Positions 18,436 to 20,388 of a stretch of DNA of 20,388 bases are shown in pieces. Source of the DNA: Temnopleurus reevesii (Eukaryota; Echinodermata; Echinoidea; Temnopleuroida; Temnopleuridae); contig BQKZ01005909.1 in assembly GCA_036244855.1 (NCBI GenBank), positions 9,519 through 29,906 of the forward strand, read 5' to 3'. The position numbers were made by a program, and so were the translations under genes. The notes beneath the pieces are model-generated. The model made no database searches and was not told where the DNA came from. It saw only the letters and a list, made by a program, of their open reading frames with translations. Position 1 is the stretch's first letter. The number at the start of each line of letters is the position of its first letter.

Positions 18436-18611
18436 GGGGGTGTTGCTCAAATGTTGCAATTGATCACAAATTGCAGTCTATCGGGAGTCGCCAATCAAAA
18501 TCATTGTTTCATGCGCGTCTTGTTAAATGCACATACCGAGCGCGAATGAAAATGCGCGTTACAATTGGCAAAGTTGCAGTTGCTTTGCAGTTGATTTTGA
18601 GCAACACCCCC
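18436..18611. mobile_element. MITE-like inverted repeat, GGGGGTGTTG ends, copy 2
   Basis: GGGGGTGTTGCTCAAATGTT at the left is mirrored by TTTTGAGCAACACCCCC at the right. 176 bp, matching the element at 7253-7427. Confidence 0.8.
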
Positions 18612-18697
18612 TTAGTAATTCAGCATAAGAACTGATACTAGTCATGCGTATAAGTGGTTCTGAAAGTCTTTCTTAACTTGGTAAAACACCGCCCTGT
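18612..18697 (-). mobile_element. half copy of the GGTGTTTCACCAAGATA MITE
   Basis: AAAGTCTTTCTTAACTTGG then TAAAACACCGCCC is the inverse of the left arm of 11742-11909. It abuts the element at 18436-18611. The left side (about 18380-18435) may be the other arm, which would make this a nested insertion. Confidence 0.55.
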
Positions 18698-18810
18698 GTT
18701 GTGTTTCATAAAACCGTTATTGTAGAAGTACAATTTACAACACTTTTATACGGGGTGGGGAATTCGGATTCATTGTAACGATATGATTTCATCGCGTTAC
18801 ATGTAATAGC

Positions 18811-18830
18811 GGGGGGGGGGGGGGGGGGGG
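18811..18830. repeat. G20 homopolymer
   Basis: Twenty G residues followed by CGC; a C-rich stretch follows at about 18868-18890 (CCCCCCTCTCCCCCC type). Confidence 0.95.
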
Positions 18831-19208
18831 CGCTCATTTGATAAAGTTTTATCAGATATTTCTTTACTCCCCCCTCTCCCCCCACCCCCAGCATTGTCAA
18901 TTTCAAATGTAATCTAATCAGCTGTGAAAATTGAATCAACTCTTAAAGAGAAAAAAACAATGGTATATGTGACAGTACATTAGCACTTTCAGTGTTGTTT
19001 CGATAGGAGCACTCCAACGTGCTAAAATAACACCTCAATCTTTACAGTGTAAATGATATCATTATTCAATAAAGATTTGAAAATCGGTGAATATTGAATA
19101 AATCATTTGATACTGTAAGTTAAATTCATTCGAGATTAGTGCAGTCTATTCAATCTATAAGGAATTGTGTTTTATAGGGGGTGCAATAAAAGTAGTTGCT
19201 GTATCTAA

Positions 19209-19585
19209 ACCCCAATCATATAGAGAAGCTCAGACTTAACACGACGGCAACACGACTCTTTGTCCAGGACGCGACTGGGTAAACAATGCCAAAGAATCCT
19301 GTTTAATCGTGTTGAATCGGGGCTCTGTGTATGCCCCAGTCATATCGAAGCACGGAATCAATACGATTCAACACGACTCTTAGTTTAATTTTTTTTAATC
19401 GTGTTGAATCGTGTTGCTTCCGGGCTTCGATGTGACCGGGAAATTACCAGGAATTAAGGATCCAGTCACAGGAGCCCCAATTGAACACGATTAAAGACGA
19501 CTCTTTGTTCAGCTAACAGTCAATTGCCCCTGAACAAAGAATCCTGTTTAATCGTCTTCAGTCGGGGCTTCTATGTGACTGGATC
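19209..19585. repeat. three adjoining related palindromes
   Basis: Units at 19209-19333, 19334-19440 and 19459-19585 each run from CCCCAGTCATAT/GGATCCAGTCACA-type sequence through AACACGA...GACTCTT to the inverse (TTTAATCGTGTTGAATC, then GGGGC, GTGAC). The third is nearly perfect, with CTCTTTGTTCAG facing CTGAACAAAGAATCC. Confidence 0.85.
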
Positions 19586-19765
19586 TTTGATTAGCAGTTG
19601 CATAGTGTACCGAAGTTAAAATACGCCCCCATTTGCGCAGAAATACGATGGGAATACGCTTGGATGACGTTAAACTCATTCGGATTGCACGTGACGTACG
19701 CCCATTATTGGCATCAGCCAATTGTCTTCCTTCGGTATTTTTATGCTTAATGAATTAATCTAGAA

Positions 19766-19946
19766 TACAGTGGAACCTCGTTATAAAAGAGGTCGGATAT
19801 AGCGAGATACCTGTTATAACAAGGTGATTTTATTGGCCCCAGCTCTTTATAGTTCTTTGTTTTTCACCCTGATATAGTGAGTAACCTGATATAACAAGTT
19901 AATTTTCATGGTCCCTAGGACCTCGTTATAAAGAGGTTTCACTGTA
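19766..19946. mobile_element. pogo/Tigger-like MITE
   Basis: TACAGTGGAACCTCGTTATA at the left and GGACCTCGTTATAAAGAGG then TTTCACTGTA at the right. CAGTGGAACCTCGTTATA-type ends with TA duplication are characteristic of pogo-group mariner elements. At 181 bp it is non-autonomous. Confidence 0.85.
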
Positions 19947-20032
19947 TCATTTCCACTAGATATTCGTTCGCAGAAATGCAAATCTGTGATAAAGTATTAG
20001 GATTTACTCAGCGGGAAAACATTTTAGCCAAA

Positions 20033-20388
20033 ATCATATGCATGTGGCGTCTATGATCTAAAGTAGATGTGAACTTGTTGGAGCAAGAATACAGAACGTG
20101 GAGGAATGGGGAGTGATGACAAAAGAGGAAGAGAGAGGATCAAAGAAATAGAGGGGAGAAAGCTGGCTGTGGGAGAGATAGAAAGGGGTAAAAGTGCGAA
20201 AGGAGGACAGACAGACAGACAACATCATATGCATGTGGAGTCTATAATCGATTGTAGATGTTGACTTGAGCAAGAATCCAGAAAGTGGAGGAATGGGGAG
20301 AGATGGCAAAAGAGGAAGAGAAGGGATCAAACAAATAGAGAAATAAGGGTGGGATGAGAGAGGGGAAAATGGAGAGTGAGAGAGAGGG
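20033..20388. repeat. 191-bp tandem duplication, purine-rich
   Basis: ATCATATGCATGTGG starts at 20033 and 20224. Both copies continue with GGAGGAATGGGGAG and AAAAGAGGAAGAGA. A GACA run (about 20206-20221) separates the units. The second copy runs to the window edge and may continue. Confidence 0.85.

Overview
This is animal nuclear DNA, not bacterial. It contains one gene on the + strand, cut into nine small coding exons (69-213 nt) with GT-AG introns, phases that agree throughout, and exact spliced joins. The rest is simple-sequence DNA, a tRNA-derived SINE, many short inverted-repeat (MITE-like) elements and local tandem duplications. No RNA gene, CRISPR array or operon-like arrangement is visible. 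The gene family, the many long microsatellites and the SINE/MITE mix suggest a marine invertebrate, possibly an echinoderm such as a sea urchin. That placement is an inference and was not tested.

The gene (605-14305, 5' end outside the window) encodes at least 468 residues of a secreted or cell-surface protein. In order these are: a short Cys-containing segment with a Ser/Glu run; a tetrabasic Arg site; an acidic Pro-Glu-Gly linker spread over two exons; the C-terminal part of one DOMON module (exons 4-5); a complete second DOMON module (exons 6-8); and a short Thr-rich stalk ending in a hydrophobic tail that looks like a GPI-anchor signal (exon 9). The order and wording of the DOMON motifs recall nahoda-type secreted DOMON proteins of invertebrates. 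This comes from memory of the family, not a search. I could not find an exon for the N-terminal half of the first DOMON module.

Region by region: 1-604 holds a 42-bp triplicated repeat and otherwise plain upstream intron. 605-2344 holds exons 1-3 and a large inverted repeat inside intron 1. 2345-3899 is intron 3, with a palindromic MITE inserted in the tail of a minus-strand SINE. 3900-5101 holds exons 4-5, separated by a 530-bp GAT/GAG tract. 5102-6893 is intron 5, which carries three decayed copies of the start of exon 6 embedded in ATT/ATC repeats. 6894-8919 holds exons 6-7, separated by an intron that ends in about 820 bp of nearly pure pyrimidine. 8920-10227 holds a 395-bp tandem duplication and exon 8. 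10228-14198 is the last intron: 1 kb of CA-rich DNA with decayed copies of the end of exon 8, then several MITEs. 14199-14305 is the final exon.

Downstream of 14305 I see a probable 3' UTR and then about 5 kb with no convincing gene. It has tandem duplications, nested MITEs, a cluster of related palindromes, a pogo-like MITE and a purine-rich tandem repeat. The most unusual signal in the window is the repeated intronic copying of exon edges, with splice sites included, around two exons of the second DOMON module.
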